Positions 25,376 through 34,634 of a stretch of DNA of 54,420 nt are shown here, piece after piece. How positions within the stretch are numbered: position 1 is the stretch's first letter; each line of letters opens with the position of its first letter. The notes beneath the pieces are model-generated. The model was not told the origin of the DNA, did no database searches, and saw only the letters and a program-made list of their open reading frames with translations. A program made the position numbers and the translations under genes. This DNA comes from Mesorhizobium waimense (GTDB taxonomy: Bacteria; Pseudomonadota; Alphaproteobacteria; Rhizobiales; Rhizobiaceae): positions 1-54,420 of the forward strand of contig NZ_QZWZ01000040.1 in the NCBI RefSeq assembly GCF_003601975.1. Reading direction: 5' to 3'.

Positions 25376-27270
25376 TCAGCCGGCGCACCGTCCTTGGCCT
25401 CATGGCTTCGGCATTTCTGCCAGGCACGTTGCGCGCCGACGATCTGGAGCCGGAATTTCTTCAGCCGCAGCTGAAGGCCGGGGCTCTGCCGGCACTCACT
25501 GAGCGCCTGCCCAAGAGCCCGCGGGCGTTGAATCTCGCTGCCATGGGCCGGCAGCCCGGCCAGTATGGCGGCACGCTGCGTACGATCATCGGCAGCCAGA
25601 AAGATATCCGGATGATGACGATCTACGGGTATTCTCGCCTAGTCGGCTATGACGAAAAGCTTAACATGCAACCCGACATTCTCGAAAGTTTCGACGTAGC
25701 GGATGATCGCGTCTTCACGTTCAAGATACGGGAAGGGCATAAATGGTCTGACGGCAGCCTGCTGACGCCGGAGGATTTTCGCTATTGCTGGGAAGATGTC
25801 TGGCTGAACGATGAGCTTTCGCAAGGCGGGCTCGCCCCGGCCCTGCTGGCGGACGGCAGGCCGCCACGCTTCGAGATCGTCGATCCGTTGACGGTCCGCT
25901 ATAGCTGGGATGCGCCCAATCCCGACTTCCTGCCCAAGCTTGCTGCTGCTTCGCCGCTACCGCTTGTTCTGCCGGCCGCCTATCTCAAGCAGTTCCACAA
26001 GAAATACCAGGATCCATTCCGGCTCTCCGGCCTAATGAAGGAGAACCGGGTCGAGAAATGGACGCTCCTGCATATCCGCATGTCGCGGCAGTATCGCCCG
26101 GAGAACCCGTTTCTGCCGACGCTCGATCCCTGGCAGAACCGGACCAAGCCGCCGGCTGAGCAGTTCGTCTTCGAGCGCAACCCGTTCTTTCATCGAATAG
26201 ACGAGAATGGCCGGCAACTGCCCTATGTTGACCGGATTGTCATGAATGTCAGTTCGTCGGCGATCATTTCCGCCAAGACCGGTGCGGGCGAGAGCGACCT
26301 GCAATGCATGGGAATTGACTTCAGCGACTACTCCTTCCTGAAGGATGCGGAGAAGCGCTACCCGGTGAAGATGCATCTGTGGAAACGCACACAGGGTTCG
26401 CGGCTGGCGCTGCTACCCAATCTCAATTGTGCCGACCAGGTGTGGCGTGGCCTTTTGCGTGACGTGCGCGTGCGCCGCGCACTTTCGCTCGCTGTGGACA
26501 GGCGCGAGATCAATATGGCTGTGTTCTACGGATTGGCGCAGGAAAGTGCCGATACGGTCCTGCCGGAGAGCCCGCTCTACCGGCCGGAATTCGCGAAAGC
26601 CTGGGTCGCGCATGATCCAGACCAGGCCAACGCCCTGCTCGACGAGGCCGGGCTTCAGACGCGTGACGATGACGGTCTGCGGATACTTCCCGATGGACGC
26701 CCGGCGCAGATCATCGTGGAAACGGCCGGCGAAAGCACGCTGGAAACCGACGCGCTCGAACTCATCACCGATCACTGGCGCAAGATCGGCATCGCCCTGT
26801 TCATCCGGACTTCGCAGCGCGACATCTTCCGCAGTCGCGCGCTTGGCGGCCAGATCATGATGTCGATGTGGTCGGGCATCGACAATGGCGTGGCGACCGC
26901 CGACATGAACCCGAGCCAGCTGGCCCCCACCATCGACGACCAGCTGCAATGGCCGCTCTGGGGTGCTCATTACTTGTCGCATGGCAAGATGGGTGAGGCG
27001 CCCGATCTTCCGCCCGTGGTCGAGTTGATGGCTTTACTCAAGCGCTGGAACGCATCGACTGAAGCCACTGAGCGCGCCGAAATCTGGAATTCGATGCTGT
27101 CGATCTACACCGATCAGGTGTTTTCGATCGGCACGGTGAACGGAACGCATCAGCCGGTCCTGGCGTCCTCGCGGCTGCGCAATCTGCCTGACAAGGCGCT
27201 CTACGGCTTCGACCCGACTGCCTATTTCGGTGTCTACATGCCGGATACATTCTGGCTTGGAGAGTCCTGA
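25372..27270 (+). CDS. Periplasmic solute-binding protein, family 5, with Tat-type signal
   Basis: 632 residues from TTG 25372, which overlaps the upstream TGA. The N-terminus ISRRTVLGLMASAFLPGTLRA has a twin-arginine motif and a hydrophobic core, so Tat export is predicted. The mature part has SBP_bac_5 features: FTFKIREGHKWSDG and PLTPEDF-like SLLTPEDFRYCWEDV, RVRRALSLAVDRREI, and DPDQANALLDEAG. Family 5 proteins bind peptides, opines, nickel or oligosaccharides. At ~630 residues it belongs to the long subgroup that includes sugar- and glyco-peptide binders, so a cell-wall or surface-glycan fragment is possible as substrate. Confidence 0.9.
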   Translation: MISRRTVLGLMASAFLPGTLRADDLEPEFLQPQLKAGALPALTERLPKSPRALNLAAMGRQPGQYGGTLRTIIGSQKDIRMMTIYGYSRLVGYDEKLNMQPDILESFDVADDRVFTFKIREGHKWSDGSLLTPEDFRYCWEDVWLNDELSQGGLAPALLADGRPPRFEIVDPLTVRYSWDAPNPDFLPKLAAASPLPLVLPAAYLKQFHKKYQDPFRLSGLMKENRVEKWTLLHIRMSRQYRPENPFLPTLDPWQNRTKPPAEQFVFERNPFFHRIDENGRQLPYVDRIVMNVSSSAIISAKTGAGESDLQCMGIDFSDYSFLKDAEKRYPVKMHLWKRTQGSRLALLPNLNCADQVWRGLLRDVRVRRALSLAVDRREINMAVFYGLAQESADTVLPESPLYRPEFAKAWVAHDPDQANALLDEAGLQTRDDDGLRILPDGRPAQIIVETAGESTLETDALELITDHWRKIGIALFIRTSQRDIFRSRALGGQIMMSMWSGIDNGVATADMNPSQLAPTIDDQLQWPLWGAHYLSHGKMGEAPDLPPVVELMALLKRWNASTEATERAEIWNSMLSIYTDQVFSIGTVNGTHQPVLASSRLRNLPDKALYGFDPTAYFGVYMPDTFWLGES

Positions 27271-27272
27271 GC

Positions 27273-28271
27273 GTGCTTCGATATATTGTCTGGCGCATCG
27301 CCGTTATGGTTCCAACGCTGCTGGTCATATCGGCGCTGGTGTTCACGATCATCGAACTTCCCCCAGGCGACTATTTCGACAGCTATGTTGCCGAGCTTCG
27401 GGCTCAGGGCGAACCAGCGGATTCCGATCGCATCGAGATGATGCGCAAGGAGTATGGTTTCGACAAGCCACCGATCATTCGCTACTTCTACTGGGTCGGC
27501 GGGATGCTGCGCGGCGATTTCGGCTATTCCTTCGAATATGAGCTGCCGGTTCGCGACGTCGTCGGGGACCGAATGTGGCTGACCGTGCTGGTTTCCTTCG
27601 TCACGATCATCTTCACATGGCTCATCGCCTTTCCGATCGGCATATACTCCGCAACGCGTCAATACAGCTGGGGCGACTACGGCCTGACTTTCTTAGGCCT
27701 TCTCGGCCTTGCCATTCCGAACTTCATGCTGGCGCTGATCCTGATGTATTTCGCCAACATCTGGTTCGGCACGTCCATCGGCCATCTCATGGACCAGCAG
27801 TATCTCAGCGAGCCGATGAGCTGGGCCAAGGCGAAGTCGATCCTCGCCCATCTCTGGATCCCGGTCCTGATCATCGGTACCGGGGGCACGGCAAGCATGG
27901 TCCGGCGGCTGCGCGCCAATCTGCTCGATGAGCTACACAAGCAATATGTCGTGACCGCGCGCGCCAAAGGCCTCCATCCCTTCAAGGCGCTGGTCAAATA
28001 TCCGCTGCGCATGGCGCTCAATTTCTTCATTTCCGACATCGGCTCTATCCTGCCGGCCATCATCTCCGGCGCCGAAATCACGGCGATCGTGCTGTCTTTG
28101 GAAACGACCGGGCCGATGCTGATCAAGGCGTTGCAAAGCCAGGACATGTATCTGGCAGGGTCGTTCCTGATGTTCCTCGCCTTCCTGACGGTCATCGGTG
28201 TCCTGATTTCCGACCTGGCGCTGGCGCTGCTTGATCCACGAATTCGTTTGCAGGGCGGCAGCACCAAATGA
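27273..28271 (+). CDS. ABC importer permease (DppB/OppB type)
   Basis: 332 residues, GTG start at 27273, two bases after the binding-protein stop. MLRYIVWRIAVMVPTLLVIS is the characteristic first helix of DppB-like permeases; the GD-rich periplasmic loop (GGMLRGDFGYSFEYELPVRD) and the EAA loop near VVTARAKGLHPFKALVKYPL that contacts the ATPase are present. About six membrane helices. It pairs with the next gene, whose ATG overlaps its stop (ATGA at 28268). Confidence 0.93.
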   Translation: MLRYIVWRIAVMVPTLLVISALVFTIIELPPGDYFDSYVAELRAQGEPADSDRIEMMRKEYGFDKPPIIRYFYWVGGMLRGDFGYSFEYELPVRDVVGDRMWLTVLVSFVTIIFTWLIAFPIGIYSATRQYSWGDYGLTFLGLLGLAIPNFMLALILMYFANIWFGTSIGHLMDQQYLSEPMSWAKAKSILAHLWIPVLIIGTGGTASMVRRLRANLLDELHKQYVVTARAKGLHPFKALVKYPLRMALNFFISDIGSILPAIISGAEITAIVLSLETTGPMLIKALQSQDMYLAGSFLMFLAFLTVIGVLISDLALALLDPRIRLQGGSTK

Positions 28272-29449
28272 ACACGAATTCGCCGCTGCCCGCTCCGGGT
28301 GCTCCACTGCAACACTACATTTCCAGCGCGCCCTTCGACCTGCAGTCGGTCGAGACGATGACGCCAGAGCAGTCGAAAGTCTATCAGGCGTCGCAGTTGC
28401 GGCTGATGTGGTGGAAATTCCGCAAGCACCGGCTTGCCCTTATATCCGGCATATTCCTGGCAGCGCTTTATTTCGGGATACTGATCTGCGAGTTCCTGGC
28501 GCCCTACAATCTGCACACGCGCAACATGGACTACATCTATTCGCCGCCGCAGCGGGTGCACCTGTTCCACGACGGCCAGTTCGTCGGGCCGTTCGTCTAT
28601 GGCCGCCAGATGACGCTGGACATGGACACGCTCAAGCGAAACTACATCGAGAACCAGGATGACGTTCAGCGGCTCCGTTTCTTCTGCAAGGCCGACAGTT
28701 ACCGGTTCTGGGGCCTGATCGACGGTGACAGGCATTTTGTCTGCCCTGCCGAAAACGGCCAGCTCTTTCTGGCCGGCACCGACAGGCTGGGGCGCGATGT
28801 GCTCTCGCGCATCATCTATGGCGCACGCATTTCACTGACGATCGGCCTCGTCGGCATCAGTTTCAGCTTCCTGCTCGGCATCGTCATCGGCGGACTGGCC
28901 GGTTACCACGGCGGTATCTTCGACCTCATCGTTCAACGGATAATCGAAGTTCTGCAATCGATTCCCAGCATTCCGCTATGGCTGGCTCTGGCGGCGATCA
29001 TGCCGATAACCTGGAGTCCGATCCTGATCTATTTCGGCATCACCGTCATCCTCGGGCTACTCGACTGGACCGGACTGGCGCGGGCCGTGCGCTCAAAGCT
29101 TCTGGCCTTGCGCGAGGAGGACTACGTTCTGGCCGCGCAATTGATGGGCGCCAGGAGCAGCCGCATCATCGGGCGGCACCTCATTCCCGGCTTCATGTCG
29201 CATCTGATCGCGACGGCGACGATCTCCATTCCCGGCATGATCCTGGGCGAGACGGCGCTGAGCTTCCTCGGGCTCGGCCTGAGGGCGCCAATAACCAGCT
29301 GGGGCATCCTGCTCACCGAGGCGCGCAGCGTCAGCGTGATCGCGTTCTATCCATGGCTGCTTTTGCCGATGCTTCCCGTCATTCTCGTCATCATGGCGTT
29401 CAACTTCCTCGGCGACGGCTTGCGGGACGCCGCAGACCCCTACAAGTGA
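28268..29449 (+). CDS. ABC importer permease (DppC/OppC type) with long periplasmic insertion
   Basis: 393 residues, ATG overlapping the upstream stop. After the first helix (ISGIFLAALYFGILICEFLA) comes an ~85-residue extracytoplasmic segment (YIYSPPQRVHLFHDGQFVG... through DRHFVCP) before AGTDRLGRDVLSRIIYGARISL, the standard DppC start of the transport core. The EAA loop is AAQLMGARSSRIIGRHLIPG. The insertion marks a subgroup of family-5 importers and may dock the large binding protein. Last gene of the four-gene importer operon. Confidence 0.92.
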   Translation: MNTNSPLPAPGAPLQHYISSAPFDLQSVETMTPEQSKVYQASQLRLMWWKFRKHRLALISGIFLAALYFGILICEFLAPYNLHTRNMDYIYSPPQRVHLFHDGQFVGPFVYGRQMTLDMDTLKRNYIENQDDVQRLRFFCKADSYRFWGLIDGDRHFVCPAENGQLFLAGTDRLGRDVLSRIIYGARISLTIGLVGISFSFLLGIVIGGLAGYHGGIFDLIVQRIIEVLQSIPSIPLWLALAAIMPITWSPILIYFGITVILGLLDWTGLARAVRSKLLALREEDYVLAAQLMGARSSRIIGRHLIPGFMSHLIATATISIPGMILGETALSFLGLGLRAPITSWGILLTEARSVSVIAFYPWLLLPMLPVILVIMAFNFLGDGLRDAADPYK

Positions 29450-29657
29450 GATCGCTATTTGCCGCGCGCCCTGCCGCCGACTCCACCCGGTATGATCCTT
29501 TTCGGCGGCCTGTTCGGTTATTGCAGTGCTCATCGTTCGCTTCTATATGCGGCAAGACTCGATCGGGGTTCAAAACGTCGCCCTCGGATTCCGCCGCGAA
29601 ATGCTCTGGTCGGGGCATCGCCGATCTCGTGGACTGGTTCAGGACGTACAATCGCAT

Positions 29658-30137
29658 ATGAGTCGCCTCGACAGTTTCATCCGCAGAATGACCGCACAGC
29701 GCGACATTCTCGATCATGTCTGCGCCGAGGTGGCGAAGATGGAGGGGCCCGTGGTCGAGCTCGGCCTCGGCAATGGCCGGACGTTCCACCATCTGCGCGA
29801 GCGCCTGCCCGGACGCCGGATCGTGGCGTTCGACCGCGCACTTGCCGCACACGCCAGCTCAATTCCCGAAGCTGGAAACCTCGTGCTCGGCGAAATACGC
29901 GAGACGGCGAGCAGGTTCATTGGCATCGACGCCGCTCTTGTTCATGCCGACATCGGCACCGGCTATGAAGATCGCGATGCAGTGACCTCTACCTGGCTTC
30001 CCGATCTGATCGCGCGCCTGCTTCGCGTCGGCGGCATCGCGGTCAGCGGCACGCCGCTCGATCACCCGCAGTTGCAACGCCTCGCGCCGCCGCCTTCGGT
30101 GCCCGCCGATCGTTATTTTATCTCCAGGCGCGTGTGA
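29658..30137 (+). CDS. Small class I SAM-dependent methyltransferase
   Basis: 159 residues from ATG 29658. VVELGLGNGRTFHHLRERLP is motif I of a Rossmann methyltransferase and IVAFDRALAAH the ribose-binding acidic strand; ALVHADIGTGYEDRD and LLRVGGIAVSG are motifs II-III. The size and wording resemble the short Methyltransf_17 type. Acceptor unknown. It follows the importer by 208 bp and is convergent with the next cyclase gene. Confidence 0.75.
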   Translation: MSRLDSFIRRMTAQRDILDHVCAEVAKMEGPVVELGLGNGRTFHHLRERLPGRRIVAFDRALAAHASSIPEAGNLVLGEIRETASRFIGIDAALVHADIGTGYEDRDAVTSTWLPDLIARLLRVGGIAVSGTPLDHPQLQRLAPPPSVPADRYFISRRV

Positions 30138-30173
30138 GCGGCCGAGACGACCCCAATCTTCAGGGCCAAATCG

Positions 30174-31589
30174 TCAGGGAATCGTATAGACTGCTATCTC
30201 CCGCTCAATGCCGCGCAGCGAGACCTCGTGGGGCACGGGCGTCAGCGCGTTCCTGTGCAACAGATCGGCGGTGAGATTGTCGTCGACCACCGCACGAGTG
30301 GCGAAGATCGCCTGTGCGTTGGCAAGGTTCTGGACCCGCGAAGCAATGTTGACCGTCTGGCCGAAATAGTCCTGCCGCTCGTTCATGGACACGGCGATGC
30401 AGGGGCCGGCATGGACTCCGATCTTGAGCAGCAGATCCTCGCGCCCGCTTTTGTCATTGAGCGCACGCATGGCATCGCGCATCCTGAGGGCCGCAGCAAT
30501 CGCACGATCAGGCGTCGCGAAGGTCGCCATCACCGCATCACCGATCGTCTTCACCACCGCGCCTGCCTCCGCCGCGACGATCTCGTGCAGAACCTGGAAA
30601 TGCTCACGCACGAGATCGAAGGCTGAAAGGTCGCCCACCCGCTCGTAAAGCGCGGTCGATCCGCGCAGGTCGGTGAACAGGAAGGTCAGGCTGGTGATCT
30701 TCAGGCGCTGGTTGATGTCGAGCGTATCCGTGCGATAGAGATCGCGGAACGTCTGGTTGGTGAGCAGGCGCTTGGCGGTCAGGAAGGGACGGCGCTTGCC
30801 CAGGAAATCATGCAATGCATGGCCGGTGATGAAGACCGTCGGCAGCGCGCGGGTGTCGGTCCTGTTTTCCAGCGAAATGCGCAACGGGCCGGGTTGCATC
30901 TCCAGCGTCTGGTTCTGGACATGGTCGCGGTCGAAGACCAGAGAGAGGCTTCGGCGCTCCTTTGTTGGTTCGCCCTTGCCGTCGATGAACTGCGCTGAAT
31001 GCGTGACCGGCTCGAAGACGATGACGAATTCGGACGGAAGCTGTATCTGCAGAACCGCCTTTTCACCGGGCGCAAGCTCGATATCCTCCAGCGAGAACGC
31101 TTCCATCTTTTTCGCGAAATCCTCTTCCGGCAGATCGACGCCGGACGCCCAGTAGATCTGGCGGAAATATTCCACCAACGGCAGTTCGTGCGGATTGTGG
31201 GCGGCAATCCTGCGCACGCGGGGACTGACGGTGAATGTCACCTCGACCATCTCGTCGAGGGTCGGCGGATAGCCCTCGGAGCACAGCGCGCAGGTGTATT
31301 CGTCCTTCTGCAGGGTTTTCAGCGTGGCGTTGGTGTCGAGCACGCCGCCACAGCCGGGGCACAGAACATTCCAGGAAATGTCGAAGATGCCCACTCGCGC
31401 CGCATGGAGAAAGGCGCTGATGGCGCGTTCCTCGTCGAGGCCATGCTTGCTGGCGAAGGCCGGCACATTGATGCGGCAAAGTTCGCGGTCCATGCCCTCC
31501 GCGATGGTTCGCTTGATCGCGTCGATTGCCTGCGGATCGACATCGGTCGATTGCCGCAGAAGCGAGAACAGATCCTGAGCTTCGGTCAT
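30174..31589 (-). CDS. Class III cyclase with zinc ribbon and DUF5939-like sensor
   Basis: 471 residues from ATG 31589 (GGAG ribosome site; an upstream in-frame Met at 31715 is less likely). A zinc-ribbon-like pair CPGCGG (Cys77, Cys80) and CALC (Cys100, Cys103) precedes a beta-rich region (LPSEFVIVFEPVTH..., about 120-285) of the DUF5939 sort. The cyclase domain (about 300-470) has Asp307 in FLFTDLRGSTA, Lys347 and Asp351 in VKTIGDAVMATF. The second adenine-reading Asp is Gln (YFGQTVNIASR), with Asn and Arg retained. It is probably cytosolic. It is divergent from the membrane-protein gene at 31766, with a 176-bp shared promoter region. Confidence 0.85.
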   Translation of the reverse strand: MTEAQDLFSLLRQSTDVDPQAIDAIKRTIAEGMDRELCRINVPAFASKHGLDEERAISAFLHAARVGIFDISWNVLCPGCGGVLDTNATLKTLQKDEYTCALCSEGYPPTLDEMVEVTFTVSPRVRRIAAHNPHELPLVEYFRQIYWASGVDLPEEDFAKKMEAFSLEDIELAPGEKAVLQIQLPSEFVIVFEPVTHSAQFIDGKGEPTKERRSLSLVFDRDHVQNQTLEMQPGPLRISLENRTDTRALPTVFITGHALHDFLGKRRPFLTAKRLLTNQTFRDLYRTDTLDINQRLKITSLTFLFTDLRGSTALYERVGDLSAFDLVREHFQVLHEIVAAEAGAVVKTIGDAVMATFATPDRAIAAALRMRDAMRALNDKSGREDLLLKIGVHAGPCIAVSMNERQDYFGQTVNIASRVQNLANAQAIFATRAVVDDNLTADLLHRNALTPVPHEVSLRGIEREIAVYTIP

Positions 31590-31730
31590 CGTGCAGGCTC
31601 CGGAAAATGCGCGCCCCGAGACGGGTTGGCCGGACCGATCTTCGGCCGAGCGCTCCATCTTACGTCGAAACGGACGGTACGGCCATTCGAATGGATAGAC
31701 CTGGTGACGGTGCAATTTCCATCCGGCGGA

Positions 31731-31759
31731 TTTTCACCGGCCGCAAGCGGCACTATGAT
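31731..31759 (+). promoter_or_regulatory. Possible promoter reading into the membrane-protein gene
   Basis: TTTTCA (31731-31736) and TATGAT (31754-31759) are 17 bp apart. Transcription would begin at about 31766, which is the ATG itself, so the message could be leaderless. Matches to the consensus are 4/6 and 5/6. Confidence 0.3.
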
Positions 31760-31765
31760 GGGTCC

Positions 31766-32617
31766 ATGGGGCATTCATCTTTGGGGCTTTCTCCCGTGCC
31801 GACACCCGACAACCTGCCATTTCCCGCGGCCCTGCGGCTTTTCTCGGTGGCGGTCATCATCGTCCTGATCGTCGGCGCCGGCCTGTTTTTTGCGCCTGCG
31901 CTGGTCAAGCCGCGCTGGCCCTGGGCCGTCACGCCGTTCAATGCCCGCTTCCTCGGCGGCTTCTACACCGCCGAAATGGCCGTCATGGCGGCGCTGCTGG
32001 TCTGGAATCGCTGGTCGCCCGGCAGGCTGGTGCTCGTCATGGCCTTCACCTTCACCGTCATCGTGTCGGCGGCTTCGTTCGTCAATCTCGGCTATTTCAA
32101 CTTCGCGCGCAAAGCGCCCTGGCTCTGGTTTCTGGTCTATCTTGCTTCGGTCGTTGTATCCGGGCTGTTCCTGTGGCGGGCCAGGGCCCGTCCTCCTGCA
32201 AAAGGCGTGACCTTAAATCCCGCATGGCGCGCCTACATGCCGGTGGAAATGGCAATCCTCGGGCTCTATGGCGTCGGCCTGTTGCTGTTTCCCCTGACGT
32301 TCGGCGGCTTCTGGCCATGGCCGATCGATGCCTTCCACGCTCAGGTCTACAGCGCCATCTTCCTCGCCGGCGCAGGCGGCACCTATCTCGTCTGGAGAAG
32401 CGCGCCGCGTGAGGAACTGCTGGTGCTCGGCCTGGCGCAGTTTCTGGTTGGCCTGCTTGCCATCCTTGGCCTCGTCATCACCGACGCCGCGGTGCACCGG
32501 ATCGACTGGACGGCGACCGGGACATTGTGCTGGCTCGTCCTTTTCGGCTGGATCGGCATCAGCGGCGTCTTCAAACACTACACCGCCTCCCGATATTTTA
32601 GCTCGCAATCGGCATAG
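31766..32617 (+). CDS. Multi-pass integral membrane protein of unknown function
   Basis: 283 residues from ATG 31766. Hydrophobic segments near 26-48 (FSVAVIIVLIVGAGLFFAP), 66-82, 89-108, 116-136, 157-178, 194-210, 217-238 and 252-270 suggest seven or eight membrane helices. No catalytic motif is recognised. It lies divergent from a cyclase and upstream of a GNAT gene and an unknown gene, and may form a unit with them. Confidence 0.65.
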   Translation: MGHSSLGLSPVPTPDNLPFPAALRLFSVAVIIVLIVGAGLFFAPALVKPRWPWAVTPFNARFLGGFYTAEMAVMAALLVWNRWSPGRLVLVMAFTFTVIVSAASFVNLGYFNFARKAPWLWFLVYLASVVVSGLFLWRARARPPAKGVTLNPAWRAYMPVEMAILGLYGVGLLLFPLTFGGFWPWPIDAFHAQVYSAIFLAGAGGTYLVWRSAPREELLVLGLAQFLVGLLAILGLVITDAAVHRIDWTATGTLCWLVLFGWIGISGVFKHYTASRYFSSQSA

Positions 32618-32691
32618 GTTGCAGAGACGGCTGGATTTTCAGGTGACGTCCGGTGCATCGTGCCGGGCCGATTGCCTTCGCCGGGAGCGCC

Positions 32692-33216
32692 ATGACCAGC
32701 ACGACTTCGCCATCCTCCAAGAAAATCCAGCCGCAGCTGCGGTCCGTCCGGCCAAGCGATGCGGAGGCGCTTTGCGCTATCTTCAACATGCCAGGCTTCC
32801 GCTGGGGCACGCTCAGGATGCCTTTCGAGATGGTGGAGCAGGTGGAGCGGCGCATCGCCAAGTCCGGCCAGGAAACCACCTGGATCGTTGCCGAGTTGGA
32901 CGGCAAGGTCGTCGGCCATGGCAACCTGGTCGTGCAGGGTTCGCCGCGCCGTTCGCATATCGGCGAGATCAATATCGGCCTTGACGATGGCTTTGTCGGC
33001 AAGGGTATCGGCTCTGCCATACTTGCCGCGCTGCTTGACGTGGCCGACAACTGGCGCGCCCTGAAGCGGGTCGAATTGACCGTCTATGCCGACAACGAAC
33101 CGGCCGTCCGTCTCTACACAAGCCACGGCTTCGAGGTCGAAGGCCGGCATGTGAAGGCCGGTTTTACCGACGGGCAGTACCACGACCTCCTGAGCATGGC
33201 CCGGCTGCGGTTCTGA
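32692..33216 (+). CDS. GNAT-family N-acetyltransferase
   Basis: 174 residues from ATG 32692 with GGGAG upstream. QLRSVRPSDAEALCAIF is the usual first strand/helix, INIGLDDGFVGKGIGSAILAALLDVADN contains the acetyl-CoA pyrophosphate-binding Gly-x-Gly-Ile-Gly turn, and VYADNEPAVRLYTSHGFEVEG is motif B. It acetylates an amine of unknown identity (small molecule, amino sugar or protein). Its TGA overlaps the next ATG (33214-33218). Confidence 0.85.
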   Translation: MTSTTSPSSKKIQPQLRSVRPSDAEALCAIFNMPGFRWGTLRMPFEMVEQVERRIAKSGQETTWIVAELDGKVVGHGNLVVQGSPRRSHIGEINIGLDDGFVGKGIGSAILAALLDVADNWRALKRVELTVYADNEPAVRLYTSHGFEVEGRHVKAGFTDGQYHDLLSMARLRF

Positions 33217-34601
33217 TGACCGCCGTCTTTGACCCAACCCCTAAGCCTCCGGTGGAAATTCTGGCTGCGCTGTCGCTGCTCTGCCCGGAAGTCGTGCGTG
33301 ACATCGAGCAGAACTGGAACGCACCGGTTTCCGATTACGCCCGCCATCTGTGGCGGCCGGTGGCAAGGCCTGCATCGGGCCCGGCGATCGCTGCCCGCTC
33401 GATCCTGCGCGAAGTCCTGCATCAGCGCCTTGGTGTGATCATGCAGCCTGAAGAGATCGACAAGGCCCTCGAAGAATTCGAGCACAGACCGGTTATTCAG
33501 TCCGGCCTGCATTGCCTGCTTCTGATGGACCGGATCACCTTCGATGCCCTCCTGCTTGCCTGGCTCGGCGCGGTCGAAAACGGGCTGTCGGCCTTCATCT
33601 GCTTCATGGGAACGACGATGACCATGGAGACAATTGGCCGGGAGGGGCCGGGATGGCTCGATGTCGGCGACGACAAGGTCAACCTGTTTGGCATGGGGCG
33701 CCACAAACTGTGCCGAAAAAGCGCCTGCGCGGCCGGTCCCGTCACCCTCAACAAGCGCGCGCTCGAAGCGGTGGGCGACGAAACGGATGGCAGCCGCTGG
33801 CTGGGCACTCTGCTTGCCAGCCAGGACAAGGTGTTTGGAACCGCCGCCGATGCGCTGACAGCCCTCAACGAGGATCTGGTCGCCAATTGGGATCGTTCCG
33901 GCATGGCCCTGCCGGTTTTCATCGATGATCGGCTCGCCGCTTCTGCCGTGGCGCGGCATCTAGAATATGACGGCAGCCTTCTTTCCAGGTTGCTCATTGA
34001 GCCCGCAAGGCGCCAGCGTCTCGAACGTGCCTTGCAAGAGGCCGCATCGAGCCCCTTTGGCAGATTCCTGCCCAATGCCACGGCCTATTTCTGGGGCATC
34101 CGCGAGGAGCGCGTGCGAAAGCTCGTCCTCGAGAACGGGCACCTGATCGAGCCCGACAGGCCGCATGGTCTTTCCATCCCGTTCGAGCGGCCGCATCTCA
34201 AGCAGGCGCTACTGGACGGCGTGCTGCTGCCGAACTTGTTCCTGATGTTCCTCGTCCTTGCCATATTGCCGCGCGTGCGGGTTGTGGGCGGCCTGAGACA
34301 GATTGGTTATGTAGCGCTTTTCCACTCGATCCTGCTGGCTGTGCTAGATGAAAGCGTGCCGGAAGAGCGCGATCTGGCTGCGGAGCTGCAGGTTCGGGAA
34401 AATGCCTGGGGCACCCGGGTCATCGATGAAAAGATCTCGGTGCGCGAGCAGCTTGCCGGCCTGCCGGACCGGGCGCTCTTCCCGGACCTGCTCCGGCAAT
34501 ACCGTTTGCGGACATTTGCCGAGACGACCGACGACCTGAAACTGGTTCGCGAAAACACCCGATGGCGCAAGCTCGGCCTGGCAGAGATCAAGGCGACCTG
34601 A
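33216..34601 (+). CDS. Hypothetical protein, 461 residues
   Basis: The start ATG overlaps the GNAT stop (TGATG), so it is translationally coupled and very likely expressed. I recognise no family. It is a mixed helical protein; one hydrophobic stretch near 336-352 (LLPNLFLMFLVLAILPRV) may associate with the membrane. Two Cys in HKLCRKSACAAG could bind metal, but that is speculative. It closes the glycan/cyclase cluster and is convergent with the receptor cyclase. Confidence 0.6.
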   Translation: MTAVFDPTPKPPVEILAALSLLCPEVVRDIEQNWNAPVSDYARHLWRPVARPASGPAIAARSILREVLHQRLGVIMQPEEIDKALEEFEHRPVIQSGLHCLLLMDRITFDALLLAWLGAVENGLSAFICFMGTTMTMETIGREGPGWLDVGDDKVNLFGMGRHKLCRKSACAAGPVTLNKRALEAVGDETDGSRWLGTLLASQDKVFGTAADALTALNEDLVANWDRSGMALPVFIDDRLAASAVARHLEYDGSLLSRLLIEPARRQRLERALQEAASSPFGRFLPNATAYFWGIREERVRKLVLENGHLIEPDRPHGLSIPFERPHLKQALLDGVLLPNLFLMFLVLAILPRVRVVGGLRQIGYVALFHSILLAVLDESVPEERDLAAELQVRENAWGTRVIDEKISVREQLAGLPDRALFPDLLRQYRLRTFAETTDDLKLVRENTRWRKLGLAEIKAT

Positions 34602-34634
34602 GCCTCGCTTCAGGCCTTGTTTCAGGTTGATTTT

